From: an uncultured bacterium
GTDB taxonomy: Bacteria; Bacillota; Clostridia; Lachnospirales; Lachnospiraceae
DNA: 38,360 nt
NCBI GenBank assembly: GCA_945828315.1
Contig: CALZQA010000017.1
Location: 1-38,360, forward strand
Reading direction: 5' to 3'
Each line of letters opens with the position of its first letter. The first letter of the stretch is position 1. The translations under genes were made by a program, and so were the position numbers. Below, one piece after another: positions 14,094 through 23,814 of this stretch. The notes under the pieces are model-generated. The model saw nothing but the letters and a program-made list of their open reading frames with translations, did no database searches and was not told the DNA's origin.

Positions 14094-15056
14094 ATGATGA
14101 GGCAAAAAGAAACACGAAGACGCAAACAGAAAAAGAAACAATGGCTGCTGACACTGCTGACGTTTGTCTGTGTGCTAGCAGCTTTGTGCATTTTTAACGG
14201 AATCGGCGGGCAGCAGGAAACATCGACTGTTGATGACGGTGTGGCATCAGACAGCACATCTGTGGGCATGGAAGTGCACTTTATCGATGTGGGGCAGGGG
14301 GATGCGACACTGATCAAGGCGGACGGTCATGCGATGTTGATCGATGCAGGGGAAAATGACAAGGGCACGGCGGTACAGCTTTACCTTCAAAAGCAGGGCG
14401 TGGAGCGGCTGGATTATCTTGTTTTGACTCACACGGACAGCGACCATATCGGCGGTGCGGACGTGATCATTTCCAAGTTTGATATCGGGCAGATCTTTCT
14501 GAGTGATTTCAAGAAAGACAATAAAACGTACCGTGAGCTCATGGATAGTATGAAGAGCAGGAACATGACCTTTTCTACCCCGGAGGTCGGGGCAGAATAT
14601 GAATTGGGAGATGCGGTATTTACGATCGTTGCCCCGAACGATAACTATGAGGATCCGAACAACAGCAGTATCGCGCTGATCCTGGATCATGGAGAGAATT
14701 CATTCCTGTTCAGCGGAGACTGTGAGGAGGAAGCGGAGCAGGACATTCTGGAAAATGGGATGAATCTGGATGTGGATGTGTACCAGGCTGGGCATCACGG
14801 TAGCAGATCGTCCTCCACAGAGGAATTTCTGGATGCCATGTCACCGGAGTATGCCGTCATCAGCTGTGCGGAGGGAAACAGCTACGGACACCCGCATGCG
14901 CAGACTTTAAATAATCTGCGCGGAAGGCGCATCAAGGTGTTCCGTACGGACGAACAGGGCAGCATCGTGGCGTACAGTGACGGAACGGATCTTACGTGGA
15001 ATTGTTCGCCCAGTGACAGCTGGCAGGCGGGTGAACCTTCCGGAAACGGAAAATAG
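14094..15056 (+). CDS. Membrane-anchored ComEC/Rec2-like metallo-beta-lactamase-fold hydrolase
   Basis: 320 residues. A very basic N-terminus (RRRKQKKK) precedes one hydrophobic segment (about 17-36) that would anchor the protein with its catalytic domain outside. The MBL domain shows HFIDVGQGDATLI, LTHTDSDHIGG (112-122), SGDCEEEAE and AGHHGSRSSS, matching the stand-alone ComEC C-terminal domain family. Such extracellular MBL proteins are suspected nucleases or phosphodiesterases; the first His of the classic HxHxDH is Thr, as is usual in this family. It lacks the ComEC membrane channel, so I do not call it a competence protein. GAGGCGG sits before the ATG pair at 14094/14097; either could start. 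The diguanylate cyclase follows after 43 nt. Confidence 0.85.
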   Translation: MMRQKETRRRKQKKKQWLLTLLTFVCVLAALCIFNGIGGQQETSTVDDGVASDSTSVGMEVHFIDVGQGDATLIKADGHAMLIDAGENDKGTAVQLYLQKQGVERLDYLVLTHTDSDHIGGADVIISKFDIGQIFLSDFKKDNKTYRELMDSMKSRNMTFSTPEVGAEYELGDAVFTIVAPNDNYEDPNNSSIALILDHGENSFLFSGDCEEEAEQDILENGMNLDVDVYQAGHHGSRSSSTEEFLDAMSPEYAVISCAEGNSYGHPHAQTLNNLRGRRIKVFRTDEQGSIVAYSDGTDLTWNCSPSDSWQAGEPSGNGK

Positions 15057-15099
15057 AAAGCAGAAACTGCATGGAAACATTGTCTGGGGGGATGTTGCT

Positions 15100-16179
15100 A
15101 TGGTAAAAGAACTGATCATGATGGATCATGCAGCGGTGATGCTGACGATATGTCTGCTGATCTTTATCGTTACAAACAATTATTTTCATAAAAGGGTCAG
15201 ATCTCTGTTTCTGGTGTCATGCATACTCGTGCTGGTTCTGGTAGCGGTTGATTCCGTGGAATATTGGACGGCATCGCTGGATCATTTGTCCGCACTGCGT
15301 GTCTGGATGTCTGTGATCGGTTACAGTCTGAGACCTGCGATCGTTTATGTCGTGGTCCGTCTGATGAGTCCACAACAGAAAAAAGCGGACTGGCTGGCAC
15401 TTCCGCTGGTGATCAATGCGGTAATTGCTTTTTCTGCACTGTTTACGGATGTGGCATATTCCTATTCGCCGGATAATCAGTTTATCCGTGGCCCGCTGGG
15501 CTATTTTGCGTTTGTGACCAGCGGTTTTTATCTTGCCGTATTGCTGATCTATACCTATAAGCTGTACCGGTTGTCCAACATATCAGAGATGTATATATCG
15601 ATTGTTGTGATCTCCATGCTGGCGATCGCGACGACACTGGAATCTGTTGCGAAATGTGAGGGAATGATCAATACAATGGGTGCAGTCACTCTGGTATTTT
15701 ATTACCTGTACCTGAACACGCAGCAGTTTAAACGGGATGCGTTGACAGGAGCGCTGAGCCGTCGGAGCTTTTATCTGGATGCGGAAAAGAATGATGCAAG
15801 TTTAAGCGCAGTTATTTCCATTGATCTGAACAATCTGAAGCATTGGAATGATGAATACGGTCATGCAAAGGGTGATGATGCGATACGCACGCTAGCGGAC
15901 AGCTTGCAGCGGGCGTTGCAGAGAAACTGTTACCTTTATCGAACCGGCGGCGATGAATTCATGGTGCTCTGTTTTGCAAAAGAGGAAAAAGAGATAGAGA
16001 AAATGCTTTCCGACATGAGGGCAGAGATGAGTAAAACACCGTATGCCTGTGCCATCGGAGCTGCGTATCACACGGAAGGAGAGAAGTTTCAAAAACTCTG
16101 CTCCCGTGCCGACCGGCAGATGTATGAAAATAAGTTCCGGATGAAGCAGGAAAACAAACAGCAGGATGCTGAGATCTGA
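15100..16179 (+). CDS. Membrane diguanylate cyclase (multi-TM sensor plus GGDEF)
   Basis: 359 residues from ATG 15100 (TGGGGGGA about 7 nt upstream); longer starts lie inside the previous gene. Six or seven hydrophobic helices fill residues about 8-200, for example MLTICLLIFIV, LVSCILVLVLVAV and VINAVIAFSALF. A GGDEF domain follows (RDALTGALSRRSFY, ISIDLNNLKHWNDEYGHAKG, YRTGGDEFMVL) with an intact signature, so c-di-GMP synthesis is expected. No inhibitory RxxD motif is evident just upstream of GGDEF. The sensor ligand is unknown. It probably shares a transcript with the ComEC-like gene. It is one of two GGDEF proteins with intact signatures in this window. Confidence 0.9.
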   Translation: MVKELIMMDHAAVMLTICLLIFIVTNNYFHKRVRSLFLVSCILVLVLVAVDSVEYWTASLDHLSALRVWMSVIGYSLRPAIVYVVVRLMSPQQKKADWLALPLVINAVIAFSALFTDVAYSYSPDNQFIRGPLGYFAFVTSGFYLAVLLIYTYKLYRLSNISEMYISIVVISMLAIATTLESVAKCEGMINTMGAVTLVFYYLYLNTQQFKRDALTGALSRRSFYLDAEKNDASLSAVISIDLNNLKHWNDEYGHAKGDDAIRTLADSLQRALQRNCYLYRTGGDEFMVLCFAKEEKEIEKMLSDMRAEMSKTPYACAIGAAYHTEGEKFQKLCSRADRQMYENKFRMKQENKQQDAEI

Positions 16180-16255
16180 CTTAAGAAAACAAGATAATTG
16201 GTGATATTTTATTCAAAAATAACGGAAAGAATTGTATTTTCATGCGTTTCTACCA

Positions 16256-16284
16256 TTGTATTTTGCATAATCGTACTGTATAAT
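16256..16284 (+). promoter_or_regulatory. Promoter of the amino-acid ABC transporter operon
   Basis: TTGTAT (16256-16261), 17-bp spacer, consensus TATAAT (16279-16284). The binding-protein gene starts 62 nt downstream of the -10 box. Confidence 0.7.
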
Positions 16285-16345
16285 ACTTTCGAATATGTGA
16301 AATCAAGAAAGAGTGCTGCGTTTTGCAGCAAAAGGAGGAAACAAC

Positions 16346-17107
16346 ATGAAAAAGAGAATACTTTCGATTGCACTGGTAGCAGTGTTGGCAGCTACTTTGG
16401 CTTGTGCATGTGGCAAGAAGGAGTCCACAGGCATGACTGTGAATGACGGTGTACTGACAATGGCCACCAACGCGTATTTCCCGCCTTATGAGTATTATGA
16501 AGGTGAAGAGATCGTTGGCATCGATGCGGAGATCGCAAAGGCAGTTGCAGATAAGCTTGGCCTGGAGCTGAAGATCGAGGATATGGAGTTCGATTCCATC
16601 ATTACCGCCGTACAGACCGGAAAGGCTGATATCGGTCTGGCAGGTATGACTGTCACCGATGAGAGAAAACAGTCTGTAAACTTTTCTGATACATACGCAA
16701 CCGGTATTCAGGTCGTTATCGTGACAGAGGATTCTGACATCACAAGTGTAGATGATCTGGAAGGCAAAAAGATCGGTGTACAGCTGTCTACTACCGGTGA
16801 TATCTATGCATCCGATGATTACGGCGAGGAATTCGTTGAGCAGTACAACAAGGGCGCAGATGCAGTTATGGCACTGACACAGGGTAAAGTAGATGCAGTC
16901 ATTATCGACAATGAGCCTGCAAAGAGCTTTGTTGCTGCAAATGAGGGACTGAAGATCCTTGATACCGAGTATGTGACCGAGGACTACGCAGCATGTATCA
17001 ATAAAGAGAATACCGAGCTGCTGGATGCAGTTAACGGTGCGCTCGCAGAGCTGAAAGAGGATGGAACCTTACAGGGAATTCTTGACAAATATATTACCGC
17101 AGAGTAA
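16346..17107 (+). CDS. Polar amino-acid ABC transporter, substrate-binding lipoprotein
   Basis: 253 residues starting at ATG 16346, with AAAGGAGG 8 nt upstream. The N-terminal signal has a Lys-rich start, a hydrophobic core and an ALACACG region with a likely lipidated Cys, so it should be anchored on the outer face of the membrane. It has the family 3 solute-binding fold: LTMATNAYFPPYEYY, GIDAEIAKAVADKLG, IITAVQTGKADIGLAGMTVT, ERKQSVNFSDTY, and the GKKIGVQLSTTGD hinge region. Cystine, glutamine, arginine or histidine are all possible ligands; sequence alone does not decide. A terminator lies between it and the permease, probably setting a higher dose of binding protein. Confidence 0.92.
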   Translation: MKKRILSIALVAVLAATLACACGKKESTGMTVNDGVLTMATNAYFPPYEYYEGEEIVGIDAEIAKAVADKLGLELKIEDMEFDSIITAVQTGKADIGLAGMTVTDERKQSVNFSDTYATGIQVVIVTEDSDITSVDDLEGKKIGVQLSTTGDIYASDDYGEEFVEQYNKGADAVMALTQGKVDAVIIDNEPAKSFVAANEGLKILDTEYVTEDYAACINKENTELLDAVNGALAELKEDGTLQGILDKYITAE

Positions 17108-17119
17108 TTTGCATTCAGA

Positions 17120-17146
17120 GGCGGGGAAAGCTTCCCCGCCTTTTTT
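17120..17146 (+). terminator. Intra-operon intrinsic terminator
   Basis: A 9-bp GC-rich stem GGCGGGGAA/TTCCCCGCC (17120-17128/17132-17140) with a 3-nt loop, followed by six T. It lies 13 nt after the binding-protein stop and 20 nt before the permease start. Partial read-through would couple high binding-protein and low permease expression. Confidence 0.9.
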
Positions 17147-17166
17147 CACGAGAGAAAGGATCATGT

Positions 17167-17895
17167 ATGTCTGCTTTGGATGAACTAAAACAAAAAATCA
17201 TATTCGTTTTTATTGAAGACCAGCGTTACATGTACATTATCAAAGGTCTTCGCACGACGATCATTGTCACGCTGCTGGCCTTGTTGCTCGGTCTGGTGAT
17301 CGGTATTCTGGTGGCAGTGGTGCGTACCGCTCATGACCAGATGGACAAGAAGGGATTGACCGGTCTGCCCGGATTGATCATGAACATTCTGAATGCGATC
17401 TGCCGTGTGTATCTGACGGTGATCCGCGGAACGCCGGCGATGGTACAGCTCCTCTTAATGTATTTCGTGTTTCTGGCCAGCAGTACCAACAAGGTGCTTG
17501 TTGCAGTGCTGACATTCGGTATCAATTCCGGTGCGTATGTCGCAGAGATCTTCCGTTCCGGTATCATGTCCATCGATAAGGGACAGATGGAAGCCGGCCG
17601 TTCGCTGGGTCTGGGCTATGCCATGACGATGCAGCAGATCATTCTGCCCCAGGCGATCAAGAATGTATTGCCTGCGCTGGTCAATGAGATGATCACCCTG
17701 TTGAAAGAGACATCCATCTGTGGCTACATTGGTCTGAACGAGATGACGCGTGGTGGAGATATCATCCGTGGTATCACATTTGAGGCGCTGCTTCCGCTTC
17801 TGGTCGTAGCGGCGATCTATCTGGCGATCGTCATGTTCTTTACATGGATCATGGGCAAACTGGAAAGGAGGCTGCGCGAAAGTGATAACCGTTAA
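17167..17895 (+). CDS. Amino-acid ABC transporter permease (HisM/GlnP family)
   Basis: 242 residues with about five membrane segments: [43 protein letters not shown] and a last pair near 195-225. The cytoplasmic EAA loop ([20 protein letters not shown]) that docks on the ATPase is intact, as is the typical [13 protein letters not shown]. One permease gene suggests a homodimer. GAAAGGATC lies before ATG 17167. Its 3' end overlaps the ATPase gene by 14 nt, indicating translational coupling. Confidence 0.92.
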   Translation: MSALDELKQKIIFVFIEDQRYMYIIKGLRTTIIVTLLALLLGLVIGILVAVVRTAHDQMDKKGLTGLPGLIMNILNAICRVYLTVIRGTPAMVQLLLMYFVFLASSTNKVLVAVLTFGINSGAYVAEIFRSGIMSIDKGQMEAGRSLGLGYAMTMQQIILPQAIKNVLPALVNEMITLLKETSICGYIGLNEMTRGGDIIRGITFEALLPLLVVAAIYLAIVMFFTWIMGKLERRLRESDNR

Positions 17896-18604
17896 TCATT
17901 TATACAAGAGCTTTGGCGACCATGATGTGCTGGTCGATATCAATGAGCACATCGCACCCGGAGAAAAAGTCGTGATCATCGGACCCTCCGGTTCCGGAAA
18001 ATCGACGTTTCTGCGCTGCATGAATCTGTTGGAACAGCCGACGAGCGGACAGATCATCTTCGACGGCGTGGATATCACACAAAAGGGTGTAGACATCAAT
18101 GAGATCCGTCGGCATATGGGAATGGTTTTCCAGCACTTTAATCTGTTTCCCCATCTGTCCATCACGGAAAATCTCACGCTTGCTCCGATCAAACTCAAGC
18201 TGATGTGCAGGGAAGAAGCAAATGAGGAGGCAATGCGTCTTCTGAATCTGGTCAATCTGTCAGAGAAAGCGGATGCCTATCCGGGTCAGCTTTCCGGCGG
18301 GCAGAAACAGCGTATCGCGATCGTGCGTTCACTGATGATGAAGCCGAAAATGATGCTGTTCGATGAACCGACTTCCGCACTGGATCCAGAGATGGTCGGC
18401 GAAGTGCTGGGTGTTATGAAGGATCTGGCAAATGACGGCATGACGATGGCTGTCGTGACCCACGAGATGGGATTTGCGAGAGAGGTGGCAACCCGCGTGC
18501 TCTTTATGGATGAGGGAGTGATCATGGAGCAGGGAACTCCGGAGCAGATCTTTAATGATCCGCAGAATGAACGTACCAAAGAATTTTTATCAAAAGTGTT
18601 ATAG
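17882..18604 (+). CDS. Amino-acid ABC transporter ATP-binding protein
   Basis: 240 residues, GTG start at 17882 with AAAGGAGG about 10 nt upstream, inside the permease reading frame. Complete ABC ATPase: Walker [11 protein letters not shown]-loop [11 protein letters not shown], signature LSGGQKQR, Walker [14 protein letters not shown]-loop VVTHEMGFA. The GlnQ/HisP/ArtP-type sequence [10 protein letters not shown] and the [13 protein letters not shown] tail place it in the polar amino-acid uptake class. It is the last gene of the operon, followed by a strong terminator. Confidence 0.94.
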   Translation: MITVNHLYKSFGDHDVLVDINEHIAPGEKVVIIGPSGSGKSTFLRCMNLLEQPTSGQIIFDGVDITQKGVDINEIRRHMGMVFQHFNLFPHLSITENLTLAPIKLKLMCREEANEEAMRLLNLVNLSEKADAYPGQLSGGQKQRIAIVRSLMMKPKMMLFDEPTSALDPEMVGEVLGVMKDLANDGMTMAVVTHEMGFAREVATRVLFMDEGVIMEQGTPEQIFNDPQNERTKEFLSKVL

Positions 18605-18609
18605 TTATT

Positions 18610-18637
18610 ACCGCCCGGAACATTCCGGGCGGTTTTT
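18610..18637 (+). terminator. Terminator of the amino-acid ABC operon
   Basis: CCGCCCGGAA (18611-18620) pairs with TTCCGGGCGG (18623-18632) in a tight hairpin, followed by five T. It starts 6 nt after the ATPase stop. Confidence 0.93.
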
Positions 18638-18675
18638 GCATATGGTAACATAATGAGATTCACAGGGGTAAAAAT

Positions 18676-20361
18676 ATGGATGAACAGCAGTGCCGGGAGG
18701 CGGTCTACTCCAATGAATGGTATGATCTTATGCTGCGCAATGACGATATCGTGGAGGGAATGGCGGAAACAGAGTGTCTGATGAAGCTGGACGGTGCGTA
18801 TCAGATGTGGTATTTCAGCAGGGATATGCTGCCGGAGATCAATTTCGGGACTTATACCTACAGCGCGGTGCCCAAGTGTCTGACACCGCTCTCGGAGCGG
18901 GCGCTGGACGCAAGTGGGATCCTGCATATCCGCAACCAGCCGAATCTGTCGCTTACCGGTGAGGGTGTGCTGATCGGGGTCGTGGACAGCGGTATCTCTT
19001 ATCAGGATGCGGCATTCCGTTATGAGGACGGCTCAAGCCGAATCGTTTCCATCTGGGATCAGACCGTGGAGGACGGAACGCCGCCCATGGATTATTTTTA
19101 CGGTCAGGAATATACACAGGAGATGATCAATGAGGCATTGGCCAGTACAAATCCGCTGCTCACTGTACCGGAAAATGATCCGGTCGGACACGGAACGGCA
19201 GTCGCATCCATCGCAGCAGGCTCCATCGATTCAAGGACAGGATTTTCCGGTGCCGCGCCATATGCGGATCTTGCAGTCGTAAAACTCAAGGAGGCAAAGC
19301 AGTATCTGCGGGAGTTCTATTTTATCCCGGATGGGGCGGTGGCCTATCAGGAAAACGATATCATGCTCGGCATCGATTATCTGAACCGCCTTGCCACGGC
19401 CCGTAACCAGCCGCTGGTGCTTCTGATCGCACTGGGCACGAACAACGGCACTCATGGAGGAAATTCCTATCTGTCCAATTTTCTGGATGACATCGGACAG
19501 CGCCGCCGCCGGGTAGTGGCGGTAGCGGCGGGAAACGAGGCGAATGCCCGTCATCACTACTATGGTCAGGTTTTTGACAAGGATTCGGTAGAGACCGTGG
19601 AGGTAAATGTGGAGCGCACCATGAGCGGGTTCTCCATTGAAATGTGGTCAGCGGAACCGCAGCTTTTTGAAGTGGCGATCGTTTCACCTGCCGGGGAGCG
19701 ACTTTCGCGGATCCCGGCGGAACGGATCGGAAGGCGGGAATACACGTTTGTGCTGGAGGGGACGACGCTGTCGGTAGATTATCGGATCGTAGGTACACGC
19801 AGCGCAAACCAGCTCATCTATCTGCGCTTTGACCGGCCGACAAAGGGAATCTGGAAGATCCTTGTCTTTCCGAAAAATTATATTTACGGAGCTTTCCATA
19901 TGTGGCTTCCGATCAGCGAATTTCTGGAATCACCGGTCTATTTTCTCTCTGCAAATCCGGACACGACACTGACCGTGCCAAGTACAGCCCGGGTGCCGAT
20001 GACGGTGGGCGGTTATAATGATCTGAGCGGAGCACTGTTTTTGGAGTCGGGCCGCGGGTATACGATCACCGGGTCGATCAAGCCGGATTTTGTGGCACCG
20101 GCGGTAGATATCACAGATGCCGGGGGACAAGAGCACACCGGCACATCCTGCAGTGCAGCGATCACGGCGGGAGCCGCCGCCATGTTTATGGAGTGGGCAG
20201 TTGTGCGAGGAAATCTGCCGGCGGCAAACACTGCGGACGTGAAGAGCGAATTCATACGCGGTGCAGTACAGGACATCGGTCAGCTTTATCCGAACCGGGA
20301 ATGGGGATATGGAAAACTGAATCTGACACAGACCTTTTTGATTCTGGCAGGGCTTTCTTGA
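18676..20361 (+). CDS. Subtilisin-like S8 peptidase, CspA-type
   Basis: 561 residues. Catalytic triad visible: Asp104 in GVVDSGIS, His172 in GHGTAVASIAAG, Ser491 in GTSCSAAITAGA. An insert of roughly 150 residues with beta-rich sequence lies between the AAGNEAN oxyanion segment and the Ser motif, as in the CspABC-like family of clostridial subtilases (the clade that includes germination proteases). No signal peptide is seen; the first 90 residues could be a pro-region ending near the start of the catalytic domain. The conserved tail REWGYGKLNL is present. CspA-like proteases are also found in non-sporulating roles, so a germination function is only a possibility. The weak ribosome site (CAGGGGT) lies 6 nt before ATG 18676. 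Confidence 0.9.
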   Translation: MDEQQCREAVYSNEWYDLMLRNDDIVEGMAETECLMKLDGAYQMWYFSRDMLPEINFGTYTYSAVPKCLTPLSERALDASGILHIRNQPNLSLTGEGVLIGVVDSGISYQDAAFRYEDGSSRIVSIWDQTVEDGTPPMDYFYGQEYTQEMINEALASTNPLLTVPENDPVGHGTAVASIAAGSIDSRTGFSGAAPYADLAVVKLKEAKQYLREFYFIPDGAVAYQENDIMLGIDYLNRLATARNQPLVLLIALGTNNGTHGGNSYLSNFLDDIGQRRRRVVAVAAGNEANARHHYYGQVFDKDSVETVEVNVERTMSGFSIEMWSAEPQLFEVAIVSPAGERLSRIPAERIGRREYTFVLEGTTLSVDYRIVGTRSANQLIYLRFDRPTKGIWKILVFPKNYIYGAFHMWLPISEFLESPVYFLSANPDTTLTVPSTARVPMTVGGYNDLSGALFLESGRGYTITGSIKPDFVAPAVDITDAGGQEHTGTSCSAAITAGAAAMFMEWAVVRGNLPAANTADVKSEFIRGAVQDIGQLYPNREWGYGKLNLTQTFLILAGLS

Positions 20362-20445
20362 AAGCTGGCAGTAGTTTTTTTCTCCGGTATCTGGTAAAAT
20401 GAAAAACAGATAAAACGCTTGGCCTAAGGCGGGGGAGGACAAAAG

Positions 20446-21390
20446 ATGGCAGAGAAGAGAAAACTGTTATTATGCGGTGCGAATGGGTCGCTGATCAGTG
20501 ATTTTTTTGAGCAGCTGACGGATCGATTTGAGATCCTCAGCTGCAGCAGCCGGGAGGAGGACATCCGGGGACATTTGAAATATTACGATCCTGAGGCATT
20601 GGTACTTTGTGTGTATGACGAGAAGCGTGAGGAGTTGTCGATGCTTGGACGGATCAAGGAACAGTTAAAGCAGCGGGGAAGCGTTCTGATCGTTGCGGGA
20701 GACGGTACAAAATGTGATGATTTTGAGCGCATGATGCCCCGGATGGCCGATTACGTGGTGCGCAGAGGAAGAGCCATCAATTGTCAGATGATGGGCGGGC
20801 AGATCAATTCATATCTGGATACAATGTCAATGTTCCGAATGATCAAAAAAGAAGAAAAACGGGATGTAAACAGTAATGTTTCTGACGCTGTCAGCAGTCC
20901 TGCAAATAGCCATTCCGGTAGTGTGACGGGAAAGGGCAGGGGAAAAGATAAATTAGATGATATTTTGGCGGCAGCAGCCCAGGCGGTGGAGGAGATGGCA
21001 TCGATGCCTGCTCAGCGGACTCCGGGCGAGCGGCGCCATGTGCTGGTGGTGGATGATGACAGCAGTATGCTTCGGATGATCAAGGATATTCTGGGGGATC
21101 ACTACGATGTGGCGGCAGCGATCAGCGGAAAAGTGGCATTAAAATTTCTGGAGAGCCGGCGCACGGATCTGATTCTGCTCGATTATGAGATGCCGGGACA
21201 GAGCGGAGCTGAGGTGTATGAGAAGATCTTGCAGAATCCGGCGCTGCGGCATATTCCGGTCGTTTTCCTGACCGGCGTGTCTGACAGGGAGCGCATAGCG
21301 GCGGTACTGGCCATGCGACCGCGGGGTTATCTTCTCAAACCGATCGACAGCGAGCGTTTAAAAAAGACTGTGGAAGAAATTGTGGGATAA
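20446..21390 (+). CDS. Response regulator with N-terminal pseudo-receiver
   Basis: 314 residues. Residues 1-120 look like a degenerate receiver (KLLLCGANGSLISDFFEQL ... ALVLCVYDEK) without the acidic pocket. A low-complexity linker (SNVSDAVSSPANSHSGS, then a basic stretch) leads to a canonical receiver at about 198-314: VLVVDDDSSMLRMI, acceptor Asp246 in ILLDYEMPG, VVFLTGVSD, LLKPID. There is no DNA-binding or enzymatic output domain. A GGGGGAGG ribosome site lies upstream. It is followed after 57 nt by the PocR-domain hybrid kinase and probably acts with it, for example as a phosphoryl-transfer or docking partner; its output is not visible. Confidence 0.87.
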   Translation: MAEKRKLLLCGANGSLISDFFEQLTDRFEILSCSSREEDIRGHLKYYDPEALVLCVYDEKREELSMLGRIKEQLKQRGSVLIVAGDGTKCDDFERMMPRMADYVVRRGRAINCQMMGGQINSYLDTMSMFRMIKKEEKRDVNSNVSDAVSSPANSHSGSVTGKGRGKDKLDDILAAAAQAVEEMASMPAQRTPGERRHVLVVDDDSSMLRMIKDILGDHYDVAAAISGKVALKFLESRRTDLILLDYEMPGQSGAEVYEKILQNPALRHIPVVFLTGVSDRERIAAVLAMRPRGYLLKPIDSERLKKTVEEIVG

Positions 21391-21447
21391 CAGTTTTTTG
21401 AATTCGAAATCATACGAAGTAATTGGATAAAGCATGTGAGGGATAAA

Positions 21448-23814
21448 ATGGCAGATCATTTATATTTGACAGAACTGATCGACGTAGAGACATTGCAGCG
21501 AGTACAGGATGCCTTTTCAGATATGACGGGAATGGCGGCTTTGACCACCGATGCGGATGGGGTTGCTGTCACAAACGGTTCAAATTTTACGGATTTTTGT
21601 ATGAAATACACGCGCGCCACAAAGATCGGAGCATTCCGCTGCGGTCTATGTGACAAGCGGGGCGCTGAGATTGCATTGGCAGCAGGACATTCCTGTACCT
21701 ATGACTGCCATGCAGGGCTTGTGGATTTTGCGGCACCGATCATGGTGGACGGCCGTATGGTCGGAAGTTTTATCGGCGGACAGGTGCTGACCGAGCCACC
21801 GGATCTGGAGCGCTATCGTGCGAATGCGCAGCGCATGGGGATCGACCCGGATGCGTATGTGGAGGCGGTCAAAAAGGTCAAAGTACGTGATCGTGAATAC
21901 GTCAAGAAAGCTTCGGAGGCATTATATTCTATGGCGGATGTGCTCTCTACCATGGCATATCGCGGTTTACAGTCCTATATGGCAAATATTGAGATCGAGC
22001 GCGCTGCACGTATGAAATCGGATTTTCTGGCAAATATGAGTCATGAGATCCGGACGCCGATGAATGCGGTGATCGGTATGGCGGAGCTCGCGCTGCGAGA
22101 GGATCTGCCGGAGAACGCCAGAACTTACATCCGGCAGATCAAATCCTCCGGACATGCATTGCTTACGATCATTAACGATATTCTGGATTTTTCAAAGATC
22201 GAGTCCGGGAAAATGGATATAGTTGCGACAGAGTATGAACCGCTGGCGGTCATCCACAATGTGGTGAGTATGATCCGCACGCGTATCGGCGAAAAAAATG
22301 TGCAGCTTTTGACGGATATTTCCCAGAATCTGCCCTCAAAGTTATACGGTGACAGCATCCGTTTTCAGCAGATCCTGATCAATCTTTTGAACAATGCGGT
22401 CAAGTTTACGCCGAAGGGGCATGTGAAGCTACTCATTTCTGTTCGTGAGAGCAGTGAAGATGAGATCATCCTGCACGCGGAGATTGCCGATACGGGAAGC
22501 GGGATCAAACCGGAAAATCTGGAAAAGATCTTCAGCTCCTTCCAACAGGTGGACAGCAAACGCAATCGCAATATCGAGGGCAGCGGTCTCGGGCTCACGA
22601 TCACCAAACAGCTTCTGGAGCTGATGGGCGGTTCTATTCATGTGGAGAGTGTGTACGGTGTGGGAAGTACTTTTGTGTTTGATCTGCCCCAGAAGGTCAT
22701 CGACGCCACACCTGCGGATGTTTCCAGATTGGATGAAGCCGTGGAGAAGATCGATGCTGAGATGGAGAGCTTTACCTTTGTGGCACCGGAGGCACGGGTA
22801 CTGGTCGTGGACGACAATGCGATCAACCTGACCGTGACGAAGGGTCTTTTGGAACCACTGGAAATGCAGATCGATACGGCACTCAGCGGAAGGGAAGCAA
22901 TCGAAAAGGTGCAGCAGACGATGTATGATCTTGTGTTTATGGATCATATGATGCCGGAGATGGATGGCGTGGAGACGACGCACGAGATCCGCAGACGCTT
23001 CCCGGAATATGCAGATCTGCCGATCATTGCGCTGACGGCTAACGCGGTGAATGGTGTGCAGCAGATGTTTCAGGAAGAAGGACTCAACGATTTTGTACCC
23101 AAGCCCATGGAATTGAACGTTCTTGTAAATGCTGTCCGCAAATGGCTGCCAAAGGAAAAAATGCAGATGCGCAGGGGGGAGATCCTGGATGTCAAGCCCC
23201 AGACGGTCGAGCGGGCAAAACTTCCGCAGATCGGGGATCTCGATATTCAGGCAGCATATGCGAAACTGGGAAGCGAGAGGTTGTTTTGGAGCGTGCTTAA
23301 GGAATACTACCGTGTTATCGGGAAAAAATGTGCACTGATCCAAAAGTACTGGGAGCAGCATGACCGAAAGTCATACACCGTTGAGGTGCATGCGCTGAAG
23401 AGTGCTTCCAGACAGATCGGTGCCATGCGTCTGGCGGATGCGGCTGAGCGTCTGGAGGCAGCGGGAAATGCGGGGGATGATGCCATGATCGATGCCCAGA
23501 CGGGAGCTCTGCTGGAAAAATATCGATCTTATCGGGACATATTGGCTCCCTGGTGCGCCGAGCAGGAGAAAAAGGAACACAGTGACAAACTGATTCCGGA
23601 CGAGGAACTGCACCGGGCGCTGGATGAAATGCAGGAGGCGGTGGGAGAACTGGATATGGATGCCATAGAGGCAGTTCTGGAGAGACTTTTGCAGTATCAG
23701 TTTGGAGAGGAAGAAAAAGTGCTTTTGGAACGTTTGCAGGAGGCTGCTGCAGATTTTGATGCGGAGTGCTGCGAAACATTGATCAGTGAATGGAAGAAAA
23801 GGAAACGTATGTGA
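21448..23814 (+). CDS. Hybrid sensor histidine kinase: PocR-HisKA-HATPase-REC-HPt
   Basis: 788 residues from ATG 21448 (GAGGGA 4 nt upstream; GTG 21436 is an alternative). Domain order: an N-terminal PocR ligand-binding domain (about 5-175) with the conserved Cys residues FCMKYTR ... CGLCDKRG ... CHAGLVDFAAPI ... GGQVL; HisKA with phospho-accepting His199 (NMSHEIRTPMNA); HATPase (NLLNNAVKFTPKG, GSGIKPENLEKIFSSF, GSGLGLTI); receiver with Asp499 (VFMDHMMPEMDG); and an HPt with His648 (HALKSASRQIGA). No membrane segment, so it senses a cytoplasmic ligand; PocR domains are associated with small hydrocarbon-derived ligands. This is a complete phosphorelay up to an external regulator, for which the gene just upstream is the obvious candidate. 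Confidence 0.93.
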   Translation: MADHLYLTELIDVETLQRVQDAFSDMTGMAALTTDADGVAVTNGSNFTDFCMKYTRATKIGAFRCGLCDKRGAEIALAAGHSCTYDCHAGLVDFAAPIMVDGRMVGSFIGGQVLTEPPDLERYRANAQRMGIDPDAYVEAVKKVKVRDREYVKKASEALYSMADVLSTMAYRGLQSYMANIEIERAARMKSDFLANMSHEIRTPMNAVIGMAELALREDLPENARTYIRQIKSSGHALLTIINDILDFSKIESGKMDIVATEYEPLAVIHNVVSMIRTRIGEKNVQLLTDISQNLPSKLYGDSIRFQQILINLLNNAVKFTPKGHVKLLISVRESSEDEIILHAEIADTGSGIKPENLEKIFSSFQQVDSKRNRNIEGSGLGLTITKQLLELMGGSIHVESVYGVGSTFVFDLPQKVIDATPADVSRLDEAVEKIDAEMESFTFVAPEARVLVVDDNAINLTVTKGLLEPLEMQIDTALSGREAIEKVQQTMYDLVFMDHMMPEMDGVETTHEIRRRFPEYADLPIIALTANAVNGVQQMFQEEGLNDFVPKPMELNVLVNAVRKWLPKEKMQMRRGEILDVKPQTVERAKLPQIGDLDIQAAYAKLGSERLFWSVLKEYYRVIGKKCALIQKYWEQHDRKSYTVEVHALKSASRQIGAMRLADAAERLEAAGNAGDDAMIDAQTGALLEKYRSYRDILAPWCAEQEKKEHSDKLIPDEELHRALDEMQEAVGELDMDAIEAVLERLLQYQFGEEEKVLLERLQEAAADFDAECCETLISEWKKRKRM

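Noticed and set aside
14094-15056. Competence protein ComEC
   Set aside because: Only the metallo-beta-lactamase-like domain and one membrane anchor are present; the channel domain is absent.
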